Assembly: GCF_018860345.1 (NCBI RefSeq)
Contig: NZ_JAHKPJ010000015.1
Span: 21,403 to 85,402, forward strand
DNA: 64,000 nt
Reading direction: 5' to 3'
From: Psychrosphaera sp. F3M07
Lineage (GTDB): Bacteria > Pseudomonadota > Gammaproteobacteria > Enterobacterales > Alteromonadaceae
Shown here: positions 54,096 through 64,000 of the stretch, piece after piece
Position numbering within the stretch: the stretch's first letter is position 1
How the letters are laid out: each line of letters begins with the position of its first letter
The notes under the pieces: generated by a model
Told to the model about the DNA's origin: nothing
Database searches by the model: none
Seen by the model: only the letters and a program-made list of their open reading frames with translations
Translations under genes and position numbers: made by a program

Positions 54096-54470
54096 GTGAA
54101 AAAACAAAGACCTGTAAATCTAGATCTGACATCAATCTCAATGCCAGCCTCGGCAAAAGCTTCTATTCTACATCGTATAACGGGCGTTGCGCTTTTCTTC
54201 GCCTTAATATTTGTGATCGTAGCATGGGGTATTTCTTTACAATCAGCAGAAGGCTTTGAATTAGCGAAATCGCTAATGCAAGGTGTGATCGGTAAAGTTA
54301 TTGTTATAGGTACATTGGCAGTTCTTTCTTACCACATTATTGGTGGCATACGTCATCTAATAATGGATATGGGTTATTGGGAAGAATTAGAGTCAGGAAA
54401 CCTAAGTGCTACGCTATCCATTGCTATATGGTTAGTAACTGTAATTTTAGCTGGAGTGTGGATATGGTGA
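54096..54470 (+). CDS. sdhC: Succinate dehydrogenase cytochrome b556 subunit
   Basis: A 124-residue membrane anchor with three segments. KKQRPVNLDLTSISMPASAKASILHRITG holds the Ser/Arg quinone-site region, and SYHIIGGIRHLIMDMGYW contains the haem ligand His. It starts at GTG. Its stop is overlapped by sdhD. Confidence 0.95.
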   Translation: MKKQRPVNLDLTSISMPASAKASILHRITGVALFFALIFVIVAWGISLQSAEGFELAKSLMQGVIGKVIVIGTLAVLSYHIIGGIRHLIMDMGYWEELESGNLSATLSIAIWLVTVILAGVWIW

Positions 54471-54811
54471 TCAATCAAGCATCATTAAAGAGAGATGGAG
54501 TCCAGGATTATGTTTCTTTAAGGGCTACCGCATTATTTATGACAGCCTATACAATATTCATTTTAGGCTTCTTTTTAACAACTCCAGTCGTTACCTTTGA
54601 AATTTGGTCAGCGTTATTCGATAACGTAGCCGTTAAAGTTTTCACGTTTATTACATTGCTTTGTATCTGGGTTCACACTCGAATCGGACTTTGGCAAGTA
54701 TTAACGGACTATGTTAAAGGTCCAAAACTACGTACGTTCTTAAGCTTTGTTCTTAATTTATTAGGATTAGCTTACGTTGTAACTGGTCTATTCATATTGT
54801 GGGGTGTGTAG
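54464..54811 (+). CDS. sdhD: Succinate dehydrogenase membrane anchor SdhD
   Basis: A 115-residue protein, the E. coli length, with three membrane segments. [19 protein letters not shown] and [18 protein letters not shown] carry the haem/quinone-region residues. ATG 54464 overlaps the end of sdhC by seven bases. Confidence 0.94.
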   Translation: MVINQASLKRDGVQDYVSLRATALFMTAYTIFILGFFLTTPVVTFEIWSALFDNVAVKVFTFITLLCIWVHTRIGLWQVLTDYVKGPKLRTFLSFVLNLLGLAYVVTGLFILWGV

Positions 54812-56577
54812 TGTCTATCACAGTTCAAGAATTTGATGCCGTTGTAATCGGTGCAGGTGGCGCGGGAATGCGTGCGGCCTTGCAAATTGCAGAATCAGGC
54901 CAAACTGTTGCCTTGATTTCAAAAGTTTTCCCAACTCGTTCTCATACTGTTTCTGCTCAAGGCGGAATAACAGTAGCATTGGGCAACGCCCATGAAGATC
55001 ACTGGGAACAACACATGTACGATACTGTTAAAGGTTCTGATTTTATCGGTGACCAAGACGCAATCGAATTTATGTGTAAAGAAGGTCCTGAAGCCATTAT
55101 TGAAATGGAAAATAAAGGATTACCTTTTTCTCGTTTTGAAGATGGTCGTATTTATCAACGTCCATTTGGCGGTCAGTCTAAAAACTTTGGTGGCGAACAA
55201 GCTGCTAGAACAGCGGCTGCTGCAGACCGTACTGGTCACGCTTTATTACACCTTTTGTACCAACAAAATGTTAAACATAAAACTACTGTTTACAGTGAAT
55301 GGTACGCATTAGATTTAGTTAAAAACTCTGATGGCGCTATTGTTGGTTGTACAGCGATAGATATTGAATCTGGTGATGTTGTTTACTTCAAAGCACGTGC
55401 AACTGTGTTAGCTACTGGTGGTGCAGGACGTATTTACGCTTCAACTACTAATGCTCACATCAACACTGGTGATGGTGTTGGTATGGCGGTTCGTGCAGGT
55501 GTTGCATTACAAGATATGGAAATGTGGCAGTTCCACCCAACAGGAATCGCTGGTGCTGGTGTATTGGTAACAGAAGGTTGTCGTGGTGAAGGTGGTTACC
55601 TATTAAATAAAGATGGCGAACGTTTCATGGAACGTTATGCGCCTAATGCCAAAGACTTAGCGTCTCGTGATGTTGTTGCTCGTTCAATGATGACAGAGAT
55701 ACGTGAAGGTCGTGGTTGTGATGGTCCTTTAGGTCCACATCTTAAACTTAAACTGGATCATTTAGGCCGCGAAACGTTAGAGTCGCGTTTACCTGGTGTT
55801 TGTGAATTATCTAAAACATTTGCTCACGTACATCCTGCAGATGAGCCAATTCCTGTTATACCAACATGTCATTATATGATGGGTGGTATTCCAACTAACG
55901 TTAACGGTCAAGCGTTAACTAAAGCTGAAGACGGTTCTTTTGCTGAAGTTGAAGGTTTATTCGCTGTTGGTGAAATTGCATGTGTATCTGTTCATGGTGC
56001 CAACCGCTTGGGTGGTAACTCATTATTAGACTTAGTTGTATTTGGCCGTGCTGCTGGTAAATATTTAGAAAAATATTTAGGCGAAGGCAAAGGCGCAACT
56101 GAAGTAAATGATGCAGACATTGAAAAAGCATTAGAACGTTACAATCGTTGGGATTCTACATCTCAAGGTGAAGATCCAGTTCAAATCAAAAAAGATTTAC
56201 AACAATGTATGCAGCTTAACTTCTCGGTATTCCGTGAAGGTAAAGCAATGGCAGAAGGTCTTGCTCAATTAAAAGAAATTCGTGAACGTTTAAAACACGC
56301 GAAATTATCTGATAATTCGAAAGAATTTAATACACAGCGTATTGAGTGCCTTGAGTTAGATAACTTGATGGAAACAGCTTATGCAACAGCGGTTGCAGCT
56401 AATTTCCGTACAGAAAGTCGTGGTGCACACAGCCGTGAAGATTTCTTAGACCGTGATGATGAAAACTGGTTATGTCACAGTATTTATGATCCAAATAGTG
56501 AAGAAATGAGCAAGCGTGAAGTTAACATGAGCCCAGTGCATCGTGAAGCGTTCCCACCTAAAGCTCGTACTTATTAA
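54811..56577 (+). CDS. sdhA: Succinate dehydrogenase flavoprotein
   Basis: A 588-residue flavoprotein. [15 protein letters not shown] binds FAD, the covalent FAD His lies in [14 protein letters not shown], and [21 protein letters not shown] with [17 protein letters not shown] forms the active site. The GTG start shares its last-base overlap with the sdhD stop (TAGTG). Confidence 0.97.
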   Translation: MSITVQEFDAVVIGAGGAGMRAALQIAESGQTVALISKVFPTRSHTVSAQGGITVALGNAHEDHWEQHMYDTVKGSDFIGDQDAIEFMCKEGPEAIIEMENKGLPFSRFEDGRIYQRPFGGQSKNFGGEQAARTAAAADRTGHALLHLLYQQNVKHKTTVYSEWYALDLVKNSDGAIVGCTAIDIESGDVVYFKARATVLATGGAGRIYASTTNAHINTGDGVGMAVRAGVALQDMEMWQFHPTGIAGAGVLVTEGCRGEGGYLLNKDGERFMERYAPNAKDLASRDVVARSMMTEIREGRGCDGPLGPHLKLKLDHLGRETLESRLPGVCELSKTFAHVHPADEPIPVIPTCHYMMGGIPTNVNGQALTKAEDGSFAEVEGLFAVGEIACVSVHGANRLGGNSLLDLVVFGRAAGKYLEKYLGEGKGATEVNDADIEKALERYNRWDSTSQGEDPVQIKKDLQQCMQLNFSVFREGKAMAEGLAQLKEIRERLKHAKLSDNSKEFNTQRIECLELDNLMETAYATAVAANFRTESRGAHSREDFLDRDDENWLCHSIYDPNSEEMSKREVNMSPVHREAFPPKARTY

Positions 56578-56595
56578 TCAGGAGAGTAACGTATT

Positions 56596-57309
56596 ATGAA
56601 AACTTTGAATTTCTCTGTTTACCGTTATAACTCTGACGTAGACGATGCGCCATACATGAAAGACTACCAACTAGAAGTTGAAGATGGTCATGACATGATG
56701 GTACTTGATGCTCTTATTCTTCTTAAAGAACAAGATCCAACATTAGTTTTCCGTCGCTCATGCCGTGAAGGTGTGTGTGGTTCTGACGGTTTAAACATGA
56801 ATGGTAAAAATGGTTTAGCGTGTATTACACCGGTTTCTTCTTTAGGCAAAGGTACTATTATTTTACGTCCTTTACCTGGATTGCCAGTAGTACGTGACTT
56901 AGTTATTGATATGACTCAGTTCTTTACTCAGTATGAAAAAGTAAAACCATTTTTAATTAATGATGACAAACAGCCGCCAGCTCGTGAATATCTTCAGTCA
57001 GTTGAAGAGCGTGACAAGTTGGACGGATTATACGAATGTATACTTTGTGCGTGTTGTTCGACGTCATGTCCGTCATTCTGGTGGAACCCTGATAAATTCG
57101 TTGGCCCTGCAGGTTTATTACATGCATATCGCTTCTTAATAGATAGTCGTGATACCGCAACTGATGAACGCCTGGCTGATTTGGATGATGCGTTTAGCGT
57201 ATTTAGATGCCACGGCATCATGAACTGCGTCAACGTTTGTCCGAAAGGCCTAAACCCGACTAAGGCGATAGGTCATATCAAATCGATGTTATTGCAGAGG
57301 TCAGTTTAG
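56596..57309 (+). CDS. sdhB: Succinate dehydrogenase iron-sulfur protein
   Basis: A 237-residue subunit. The 2Fe-2S Cys set is in CREGVCGSDGLNMNG ... LACI, and the 4Fe-4S and 3Fe-4S sets are in CILCACCSTSCPSFWW and CHGIMNCVNVCPKGLNP. It passes electrons from FAD to quinone. Confidence 0.97.
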   Translation: MKTLNFSVYRYNSDVDDAPYMKDYQLEVEDGHDMMVLDALILLKEQDPTLVFRRSCREGVCGSDGLNMNGKNGLACITPVSSLGKGTIILRPLPGLPVVRDLVIDMTQFFTQYEKVKPFLINDDKQPPAREYLQSVEERDKLDGLYECILCACCSTSCPSFWWNPDKFVGPAGLLHAYRFLIDSRDTATDERLADLDDAFSVFRCHGIMNCVNVCPKGLNPTKAIGHIKSMLLQRSV

Positions 57310-57432
57310 CTTTGATAACTGATACTTTAATTTAACAGATAAGACAAAAGTCGTTCCGTTTCGGTGGAAGGGCTTTTTTCATTTTTTAACTAGTAAAATT
57401 AAGTCTGTAAGACTTACAAGGATATATATCTA

Positions 57433-60240
57433 ATGCACGAAGGTGTTATGCAAAATTGGCTTGATAGTTCGCATTTATCAGCTAACAGCATGGTATATGT
57501 TGAGCAGATGTACGAATTATTTTTAGATGATCCTACGTCTGTATCAGACGAGTGGCGTGAGATCTTCGACCATTTACCGAAAGTAGAAGGTGTTTCGGTC
57601 GAAACTAAACATTCAGATGTTCGCGACTTATTTGCCCAACTAGCCAAAAACAAAGACCGTATGGTTGTTTCTGGGGCGGATCAAGCAGATGCAAAACAAG
57701 TAAAAGTTTTGCAACTAATTAATGCTTTCCGTTTTAGAGGTCATCAAAATGCCAATTTAGATCCACTAGGATTATGGCAGAGAGAAATCGTTAGAGAGCT
57801 TAGTTTAGCTCATCACGAACTTGACGACGAAGACATGTCTCGTGAATTTAACGTAGGTTCTTTTGCTGTCGGCCAAGATAAAATGCAATTAGGTGAGTTG
57901 TATTCAGCTCTTCAAAATACGTATTGTGGCTCGGTTGGTGCAGAATATATGCACATCACTGATACTGATGAAAAACGTTGGATACAACAACGATTTGAAT
58001 CTATTCAGAGTCAACCTGCATTTTCTACGGACATTAAAAAACGCATTTTAAAAGGCTTAATTGCTGCTGACGGGCTTGAGAAATATCTAGGCGCTAAATT
58101 TCCTGGTGCTAAACGTTTCTCATTAGAAGGTGGCGACGCTTTAGTTCCTATGGTCAAAGAGATCATTCACCGCGCTGGTGAACAAGGACAAAAAGAAGTC
58201 GTTATTGGAATGGCTCACCGTGGACGTCTTAATGTATTAGTTAATGTTCTAGGTAAAAAATCTGGCGAGTTATTTGATGAGTTTGGTGGGAAAGTCGACC
58301 CATCGTTAACTGCAGGTGACGTTAAATATCACCAAGGTTTCTCTTCTGATTTTGCGACAGCTGGCGGCAATGTTCATTTAGCCTTAGCATTTAACCCATC
58401 ACATTTGGAAATTGTAAATCCAGTTGTTATTGGTTCAGTGAGAGCGCGTTTAGATCGTCATAATTGTGATAATGGTTCTAAAGCTTTACCAATTACCGTA
58501 CACGGTGATTCTGCAATTGCAGGTCAAGGTGTTGTACAAGAGACGTTTAATATGTCTCAAACTCGCGGTTATAAAGTGGGCGGCACAATTAGAATTGTGG
58601 TTAACAACCAAGTTGGTTTCACCACATCTAAACAAGAAGATACACGTTCAACTGAATACTGTACTGATATTGCGAAGATGGTTCAGGCGCCAATATTTCA
58701 TGTAAATGCGGATGATCCTGAAGCGGTTGCTTTGGTTTCTCAAATTGCAGTGGATTATCGTAATACATTCCGTAGAGATGTGGTTATTGATTTAGTTTGT
58801 TATAGACGACATGGTCATAATGAAGCAGACGAGCCAAATGCAACTCAGCCGATTATGTATCAAAAAATCAAAAAGCATCCAGTTCCTCGTCAATTGTATA
58901 TTGACCGTTTAACTAAAGACGGCGCAATTTCAGCGGATGAAGTGAAACAATTAACGGACAGCTACCGTGGTTTATTAGATCAAGGTGAGCGTACGGTTGA
59001 AGAATGGCGTCCAATGGAAGCACATTCGGTAGACTGGACTCCTTATCTTAACCATGACTGGGATATCGCATACGATAAAGCAGTTTCGGTAGAAAAATTA
59101 AAAGACCTTGGCAAAAAGATAACCACATATCCTGCTGAGCATAAACTACATTCACGTGTTAAAAAACAATACGATGAACGTGTGAAAATGCTTAATGGTG
59201 AGAAATTATTAGACTGGGGTTTTGCAGAAACATTAGCTTATGCAGACATTGTTGAACGTGGTACGGATATTCGTATTACGGGTCAAGATAGTGGGCGTGG
59301 TACTTTCTTCCACCGTCACGCTGTTTTGCATAATCAAGAAGATGCATCAACCTATGTACCTCTTGAAAATATAAGTAAAGAGCAAGGCAAATTTGAAATA
59401 TATGATGCCGTGTTATCAGAAGTTGGTGTTTTAGCATTTGAATATGGTTATGCCACAGCAGAACCGGATTCATTAGTAATTTGGGAAGCGCAGTTTGGTG
59501 ATTTTGCCAACGTTGCTCAAGTTGTAATTGACCAATTTATTTGTTCTGGCGAACAAAAGTGGGGACGTTTATGCGGCCTTACTATGTTGTTACCGCATGG
59601 ATATGAAGGGCAAGGTCCGGAACATTCATCTGCGCGCATGGAACGTTTTTTACAATTGTGTGCTGATCATAATATGCAAGTTTGTGTACCAACTACACCA
59701 GCTCAAGTATTTAATATGATCCGTCGTCAATCTATTAGACCAATGCGTCGTCCATTAGTGGTTATGACGCCAAAATCATTGTTACGTCACCCATTAGCTG
59801 TTTCTTCTATGGAAGAGTTAGCTGACGGTACTTATCACAATGTTATTGATGAAATAGATGATATTGATGCTAGTAAAGTTAAGCGTGTAATTCTGTGTTC
59901 AGGTAAAGTTTATTACGATTTGTTAGAACAACGTCGTAAAGATAACCAAACTGATATCGCTATTGTGCGAATTGAACAACTTTATCCTTTCCCTCATGCA
60001 GAGATGGATGTTGTTGTTGAAAAATACAAACACGTAAAAGACTTTATTTGGTGTCAAGAAGAACCACAAAACCAAGGTGCTTGGTATTGTAGTCAACATC
60101 ATTTCTGGAAGTCTATTCCAAACGGGGCAAATTTAACTTATGCAGGTCGTAAAGCTTCAGCTTCACCAGCGGTAGGTTATGCATCTGTCCATGCTAAAGA
60201 ACAACAAGCGTTGGTAAACGACGCATTAACGATTAAATAA
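57433..60240 (+). CDS. sucA: 2-oxoglutarate dehydrogenase E1
   Basis: A 935-residue thiamine-diphosphate enzyme, E1 of the OGDH complex. The N-terminal WLDSSHLSANSMVYVEQMYELFLDDP is typical. VIGMAHRGRLNVLVNVLGK, the GDVKYHQGFSSDF stretch and the ThDP-binding GDSAIAGQGVVQETFN region follow. ATG 57433 is used; ATG 57448 is possible and starts MQNWLDSS. The gap to sdhB is 123 bases, with a weak hairpin near 57346-57375. Confidence 0.96.
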   Translation: MHEGVMQNWLDSSHLSANSMVYVEQMYELFLDDPTSVSDEWREIFDHLPKVEGVSVETKHSDVRDLFAQLAKNKDRMVVSGADQADAKQVKVLQLINAFRFRGHQNANLDPLGLWQREIVRELSLAHHELDDEDMSREFNVGSFAVGQDKMQLGELYSALQNTYCGSVGAEYMHITDTDEKRWIQQRFESIQSQPAFSTDIKKRILKGLIAADGLEKYLGAKFPGAKRFSLEGGDALVPMVKEIIHRAGEQGQKEVVIGMAHRGRLNVLVNVLGKKSGELFDEFGGKVDPSLTAGDVKYHQGFSSDFATAGGNVHLALAFNPSHLEIVNPVVIGSVRARLDRHNCDNGSKALPITVHGDSAIAGQGVVQETFNMSQTRGYKVGGTIRIVVNNQVGFTTSKQEDTRSTEYCTDIAKMVQAPIFHVNADDPEAVALVSQIAVDYRNTFRRDVVIDLVCYRRHGHNEADEPNATQPIMYQKIKKHPVPRQLYIDRLTKDGAISADEVKQLTDSYRGLLDQGERTVEEWRPMEAHSVDWTPYLNHDWDIAYDKAVSVEKLKDLGKKITTYPAEHKLHSRVKKQYDERVKMLNGEKLLDWGFAETLAYADIVERGTDIRITGQDSGRGTFFHRHAVLHNQEDASTYVPLENISKEQGKFEIYDAVLSEVGVLAFEYGYATAEPDSLVIWEAQFGDFANVAQVVIDQFICSGEQKWGRLCGLTMLLPHGYEGQGPEHSSARMERFLQLCADHNMQVCVPTTPAQVFNMIRRQSIRPMRRPLVVMTPKSLLRHPLAVSSMEELADGTYHNVIDEIDDIDASKVKRVILCSGKVYYDLLEQRRKDNQTDIAIVRIEQLYPFPHAEMDVVVEKYKHVKDFIWCQEEPQNQGAWYCSQHHFWKSIPNGANLTYAGRKASASPAVGYASVHAKEQQALVNDALTIK

Positions 60241-60255
60241 TCTCAAGGATTAATC

Positions 60256-61740
60256 ATGACTACTGAAATTAAAGTTCCAGTATTACCTGAATCAGTTGCT
60301 GACGCTTCAGTTGCCACTTGGCACGTCAGTGTTGGAGATACCGTATCTCGAGATCAAAACTTAGTTGATATTGAAACTGATAAAGTTGTATTAGAAGTTG
60401 TAGCACCAGAAGACGGTGTTATCACTGAAATACTACAAGAAGAAGGTGCAACTGTTTTAGGTGAGCAACTTCTAGCTAAAATTGAAGACGCAGCTGGTGC
60501 ATCTGCACCAGCCGCTGCTGCTCCGGCTGCTAGTGCTCCTCAAGCCCCAGCTGGTGAAACTAAAACAATACAAATCAAAGTTCCTGTATTGCCAGAGTCT
60601 GTTGCTGATGCAACGATAGCTACTTGGCATGTACAAGAAGGTCAGTCTGTTAGCCGTGATGAAAATCTAGTTGATATAGAAACTGATAAAGTTGTATTAG
60701 AAGTTGTTTCTCCAGAAGATGGTGTAGTGACTAAAATCATTAGCCCTGAAGGTGAAACGGTTCTTGGTGATCAACTAATTGCTGAAGTTACTTTTGGAGC
60801 ATCTGCTGCGGCAGCCGCGCCAGCTGCAGCTGAAGAATCATCATCTGCGGATGACGTTTTATCTCCTTCTGTTCGTCGTTTAATCTCTGAAAAAGGATTA
60901 GACGCTTCTAAAATCACAGGTACCGGTAAAAACGGTCGAGTTACAAAAGAAGATGTTGAAAGTTTTATGAAAGCACAAGCTTCTGCGCCTAAAGCACCGG
61001 CGCCAGTGTCAGCGACTCCTTCAAGCCAAGTTTTAGGCGAGCGTACGCAAAAACGTGTTCCTATGACTCGTTTGCGTAAAACCATTGCTAAACGTTTATT
61101 AGAAGCTAAAAACTCAACGGCTATGTTAACAACGTTTAACGAAATCAACATGAAACCTATCATGGATCTTCGTAAACAATATAAAGATGTATTCGAAGAG
61201 CGCCATGGTGCACGTCTTGGATTTATGTCTTTTTACGTAAAAGCCGTTGTTGAAGCTCTTAAACGTTTTCCTGCAGTAAATGCATCAATAGATGGCGATG
61301 ACATTGTTTATCACAACTACTTTGATGTAAGTATTGCGGTTTCTACTCCTCGTGGATTAGTAACGCCAGTATTACGTGATTGTGACAAATTAGGTTTTGC
61401 TGAAATTGAAAATGGTATCCGTGAACTAGCTATTAAAGGCCGTGACGGAAAACTAACAGTTGAAGAAATGCAAGGTGGTAACTTCACTGTTACTAACGGC
61501 GGAGTATTTGGCTCGTTATTATCAACGCCAATTTTAAACTTACCACAAGCGGCTATTTTGGGAATGCATAAAATCCAAGATCGTCCTATGGCAGTAAATG
61601 GCAAAGTTGAAATCTTACCAATGATGTACTTAGCGTTATCTTATGATCATCGCTTAATCGACGGTAAAGAGTCAGTAGGTTTCTTAGTAACAATCAAAGA
61701 ATTGTTAGAAGATCCTACACGTTTACTATTAGACGTATAA
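60256..61740 (+). CDS. sucB: Dihydrolipoyl succinyltransferase with two lipoyl domains
   Basis: A 494-residue E2 of the 2-oxoglutarate dehydrogenase complex. Two lipoyl domains (about 3-77 and 106-180) have nearly the same sequence, including [10 protein letters not shown] with Lys43 and Lys145 as lipoylation sites. They are joined by Ala/Pro-rich linkers. A peripheral subunit-binding domain (about 203-240) and the catalytic domain follow, with [10 protein letters not shown] holding His465 and Asp469. E. coli SucB has one lipoyl domain, so this is a duplicated form. Confidence 0.96.
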   Translation: MTTEIKVPVLPESVADASVATWHVSVGDTVSRDQNLVDIETDKVVLEVVAPEDGVITEILQEEGATVLGEQLLAKIEDAAGASAPAAAAPAASAPQAPAGETKTIQIKVPVLPESVADATIATWHVQEGQSVSRDENLVDIETDKVVLEVVSPEDGVVTKIISPEGETVLGDQLIAEVTFGASAAAAAPAAAEESSSADDVLSPSVRRLISEKGLDASKITGTGKNGRVTKEDVESFMKAQASAPKAPAPVSATPSSQVLGERTQKRVPMTRLRKTIAKRLLEAKNSTAMLTTFNEINMKPIMDLRKQYKDVFEERHGARLGFMSFYVKAVVEALKRFPAVNASIDGDDIVYHNYFDVSIAVSTPRGLVTPVLRDCDKLGFAEIENGIRELAIKGRDGKLTVEEMQGGNFTVTNGGVFGSLLSTPILNLPQAAILGMHKIQDRPMAVNGKVEILPMMYLALSYDHRLIDGKESVGFLVTIKELLEDPTRLLLDV

Positions 61741-61885
61741 TAGAACAAAAAATTAGTGTAATTATTCAAATTAAGACTTTTGTCTAGTTGCACTAATCCA
61801 AGGGTGTTTTATAATACGCCCCGCATGTTATATCGGGCTACATTTTATGTAGCCTTTAACTTATAAAATAGATGGACAGAACATC

Positions 61886-63052
61886 ATGAACTTGCATGAA
61901 TATCAGGGCAAACAGTTGTTTGCTCAATACGGGCTTCCTGTATCAAAAGGCATCGCGACTGAAACTCCAGCTGAAGCAGCTGCAGCGGCAGATCAAATCG
62001 GCGGTGATATGTTTGTTGTTAAAGCACAGGTTCACGCCGGTGGCCGTGGTAAAGCTGGCGGTGTTAAGCTAGTTAAAACAAAAGACGAAATTAAAGCATT
62101 TGCTGAAAAGTGGTTAGGCAACAACTTAGTTACTTATCAAACAGACGAAAAAGGCCAACCGGTTACACGTATTTTGGTTGAACCTTGTACTGATATCGCG
62201 CAAGAATTATATCTTGGTGCTGTAGTAGACCGTTCATCTCGTCGTATCGTATTCATGGCATCTACTGAAGGTGGTGTTGAAATTGAAACGGTTGCAGAAG
62301 AAACGCCTGAGAAAATTTTAAAAGCTGAGATTTGCCCACTAGCTGGCGCACAACCTTACCAAGGTCGTGACTTAGCATTCAAACTAGGCTTAGAAGGCAA
62401 GCAAATTGGTCAATTTGTTAAAATCTTCTTAGGTTTAGCTAAATTATTCAAAGAAAAAGACGTTGAGTTAATTGAAATTAACCCATTAGTAATCACACCA
62501 GCTGGTGACTTACATTGTCTTGACGCTAAAGTAGCAATCGACAGCAATGCTGTTGGTCGTCACCCAGATCTTAAAGAAATGCACGATCCTTCTCAAGAAG
62601 ACGCGCGTGAAGCTGATGCTGCTAAATGGGAATTAAACTACGTTGCTCTAGACGGAAACGTTGGCTGTATGGTTAACGGTGCTGGTCTTGCAATGGGTAC
62701 AATGGATATCGTTAACTTAAACGGTGGCCGTCCTGCAAACTTCCTAGATGTTGGTGGTGGCGCAACAAAAGAACGTGTTGCTGAAGCATTTAAAATCATC
62801 TTATCTGACGACAACGTTAAAGCGGTTTTAGTTAACATCTTTGGTGGTATCGTACGTTGTGACATGATCGCTGAAGGTATTATTGCTGCAGTTAAAGAAG
62901 TGGGCGTTCAGGTTCCTGTTGTTGTACGTTTAGAAGGTACTAACGCAGAAGCTGGTCGTGAAGTTCTTGCCAATTCAGACGTTGATATTATTGCAGCTCC
63001 AAGCTTACAAGAAGCTGCTGAATTAGTTGTTAAAGCTGCGGAGGGCAAATAA
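61886..63052 (+). CDS. sucC: Succinyl-CoA synthetase beta subunit
   Basis: A 388-residue ATP-grasp subunit. [22 protein letters not shown] is the usual start; [17 protein letters not shown] and the [18 protein letters not shown]oA-side motif are present. It shares one base with sucD. Confidence 0.97.
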   Translation: MNLHEYQGKQLFAQYGLPVSKGIATETPAEAAAAADQIGGDMFVVKAQVHAGGRGKAGGVKLVKTKDEIKAFAEKWLGNNLVTYQTDEKGQPVTRILVEPCTDIAQELYLGAVVDRSSRRIVFMASTEGGVEIETVAEETPEKILKAEICPLAGAQPYQGRDLAFKLGLEGKQIGQFVKIFLGLAKLFKEKDVELIEINPLVITPAGDLHCLDAKVAIDSNAVGRHPDLKEMHDPSQEDAREADAAKWELNYVALDGNVGCMVNGAGLAMGTMDIVNLNGGRPANFLDVGGGATKERVAEAFKIILSDDNVKAVLVNIFGGIVRCDMIAEGIIAAVKEVGVQVPVVVRLEGTNAEAGREVLANSDVDIIAAPSLQEAAELVVKAAEGK

Positions 63053-63924
63053 TGTCTGTCTTAATTAATAAAGAAACTAAAGTAATCTGTCAAGGTTTTA
63101 CTGGTTCTCAAGGTACTTTCCACTCAGAGCAAGCAATTGCATACGGCACTAACATGGTTGGTGGTGTTACTCCTGGTAAAGGTGGTCAAGTTCATTTAGG
63201 TCTTCCTGTATTTAATACAGTTGCAGAAGCGGTTGCTGAAACTGGTGCAGATGCATCTGTTATCTATGTACCTGCTGCATTTTGTAAAGACTCTATCTTA
63301 GAAGCGGCTAATTCTGGTATTAAACTAATTGTTTGTATCACTGAAGGTGTACCAACATTAGACATGCTTGACTGTAAAGTTAAATGTGACGAGCTAGGTG
63401 TTCGTTTAATCGGCCCTAACTGCCCAGGTGTTATCACTCCGGGTGAATGTAAGATTGGTATCATGCCAGGTCACATTCATATGCCAGGTAAAGTAGGTAT
63501 CGTATCTCGTTCAGGTACGTTGACTTATGAAGCTGTTAAGCAAACTACAGACGCTGGTTTTGGTCAGTCTACTTGTGTTGGTATCGGTGGTGATCCAATT
63601 CCAGGTACTAACTTCATTGACGTTTTAGAAATGTTTGAAAAAGATCCAGCGACTGAAGCAATCGTAATGATTGGTGAAATCGGTGGTACTGCAGAAGAAG
63701 AAGCTGCAGCTTACATCGCTGAAAACGTTACTAAGCCTGTCGTTTCTTATATTGCTGGTGTTACTGCACCTGCTGGTAAACGTATGGGTCACGCTGGTGC
63801 AATCATCTCTGGTGGTAAAGGTACAGCTGACGACAAATTTGCAGCATTAGAAGCAGCCGGTGTTAAAACGGTTCGTTCTTTAGCTGAAATTGGTAAAGCA
63901 TTAGCAGAAAAAACTGGTTGGTAG
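63052..63924 (+). CDS. sucD: Succinyl-CoA synthetase alpha subunit
   Basis: A 290-residue subunit with the CoA-binding Rossmann part ([20 protein letters not shown]) and the phosphohistidine in [18 protein letters not shown]. It overlaps sucC by one base and is the last gene of the operon. Confidence 0.97.
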   Translation: MSVLINKETKVICQGFTGSQGTFHSEQAIAYGTNMVGGVTPGKGGQVHLGLPVFNTVAEAVAETGADASVIYVPAAFCKDSILEAANSGIKLIVCITEGVPTLDMLDCKVKCDELGVRLIGPNCPGVITPGECKIGIMPGHIHMPGKVGIVSRSGTLTYEAVKQTTDAGFGQSTCVGIGGDPIPGTNFIDVLEMFEKDPATEAIVMIGEIGGTAEEEAAAYIAENVTKPVVSYIAGVTAPAGKRMGHAGAIISGGKGTADDKFAALEAAGVKTVRSLAEIGKALAEKTGW

Positions 63925-63953
63925 TCTCTACTTCTAGTTAATTGATAATGTAT

Positions 63954-63980
63954 AAAAAAGGCGCTTTCAGCGCCTTTTTT
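63954..63980 (+). terminator. Rho-independent terminator of the suc operon
   Basis: AGGCGCT pairs with AGCGCCT around TTC, flanked by A and T runs. Confidence 0.92.
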
Positions 63981-64000
63981 TCGTTTAAGGGACAAAACGA

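Noticed and set aside
54992..55312. ORF of 106 codons inside sdhA in another frame
   Set aside because: A shadow of the highly conserved sdhA coding frame.
1..64000. tRNA, rRNA or other structured RNA genes
   Set aside because: I found no cloverleaf-like TTCGA/CCA ends or rRNA segments in the intergenic regions on reading; a covariance scan would be needed to exclude small RNAs.

Overview
The window is chromosomal DNA from an AT-rich marine-type gammaproteobacterium, probably of the Alteromonadales. A Colwelliaceae- or Pseudoalteromonadaceae-like host is my inference; no rRNA gene is present to settle it. The evidence is the exact enterobacterial-style order of several housekeeping blocks (yceF | yceD-rpmF-plsX-fabH-fabD-fabG-acpP-fabF-pabC-mltG-tmk-holB; gltA | sdhCDAB-sucABCD; yejK | yejL-yejM; rne | rluC; queF | syd) together with lipoprotein and DUF families common in Shewanella, Colwellia and Vibrio relatives.

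Layout. 1-810 is the 3' part of pilU (twitching motility ATPase). 811-1786 is gene-free and full of small dispersed and tandem repeats, including a MITE-like element. 1767-7200 is an integron cassette array of ten recognisable attC sites and eleven cassettes, all on the plus strand, with no integrase gene in view (a CALIN-type array). Its cassettes encode small membrane proteins, a secreted protein, unknown small proteins, one apparently non-coding cassette, and one recognisable enzyme: a stand-alone RelA/SpoT-type nucleotide pyrophosphokinase domain protein. 7119-8480 is a decay zone with a terminator, an IS110/IS1111-type transposase relic and a frameshifted lipoprotein gene.

8484-17827 holds a carboxylesterase, two tiny paralogous membrane proteins, a lipoprotein, RNase E with a long leader, divergent rluC, an EAL-CBS-GGDEF c-di-GMP protein and yceF. 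17953-27658 is the fatty-acid/phospholipid initiation operon. 27686-33848 holds yejM(short form)-yejL, yejK, small conserved proteins, a DUF1697 protein, an oxidoreductase and YciI. 34008-43145 holds a sodium:neurotransmitter-type symporter, a second MITE-like copy, a radical SAM protein, an RraB-like protein, queF, syd, a DUF3192 lipoprotein, a dicarboxylate symporter and astB. 43146-52337 holds topA, a flavodoxin, truC, yqcC, a DUF3549 protein, csdE-csdA and a DUF342 (FapA) protein. 52405-63924 is the TCA block gltA, sdhCDAB, sucABCD.

The most interesting features are the cassette array with its RelA/SpoT cassette, the MITE-like pair, and a recurring arrangement in which tandem 7- or 8-bp repeats begin exactly at the stop codon of three different minus-strand genes (9284, 36981, 45965).
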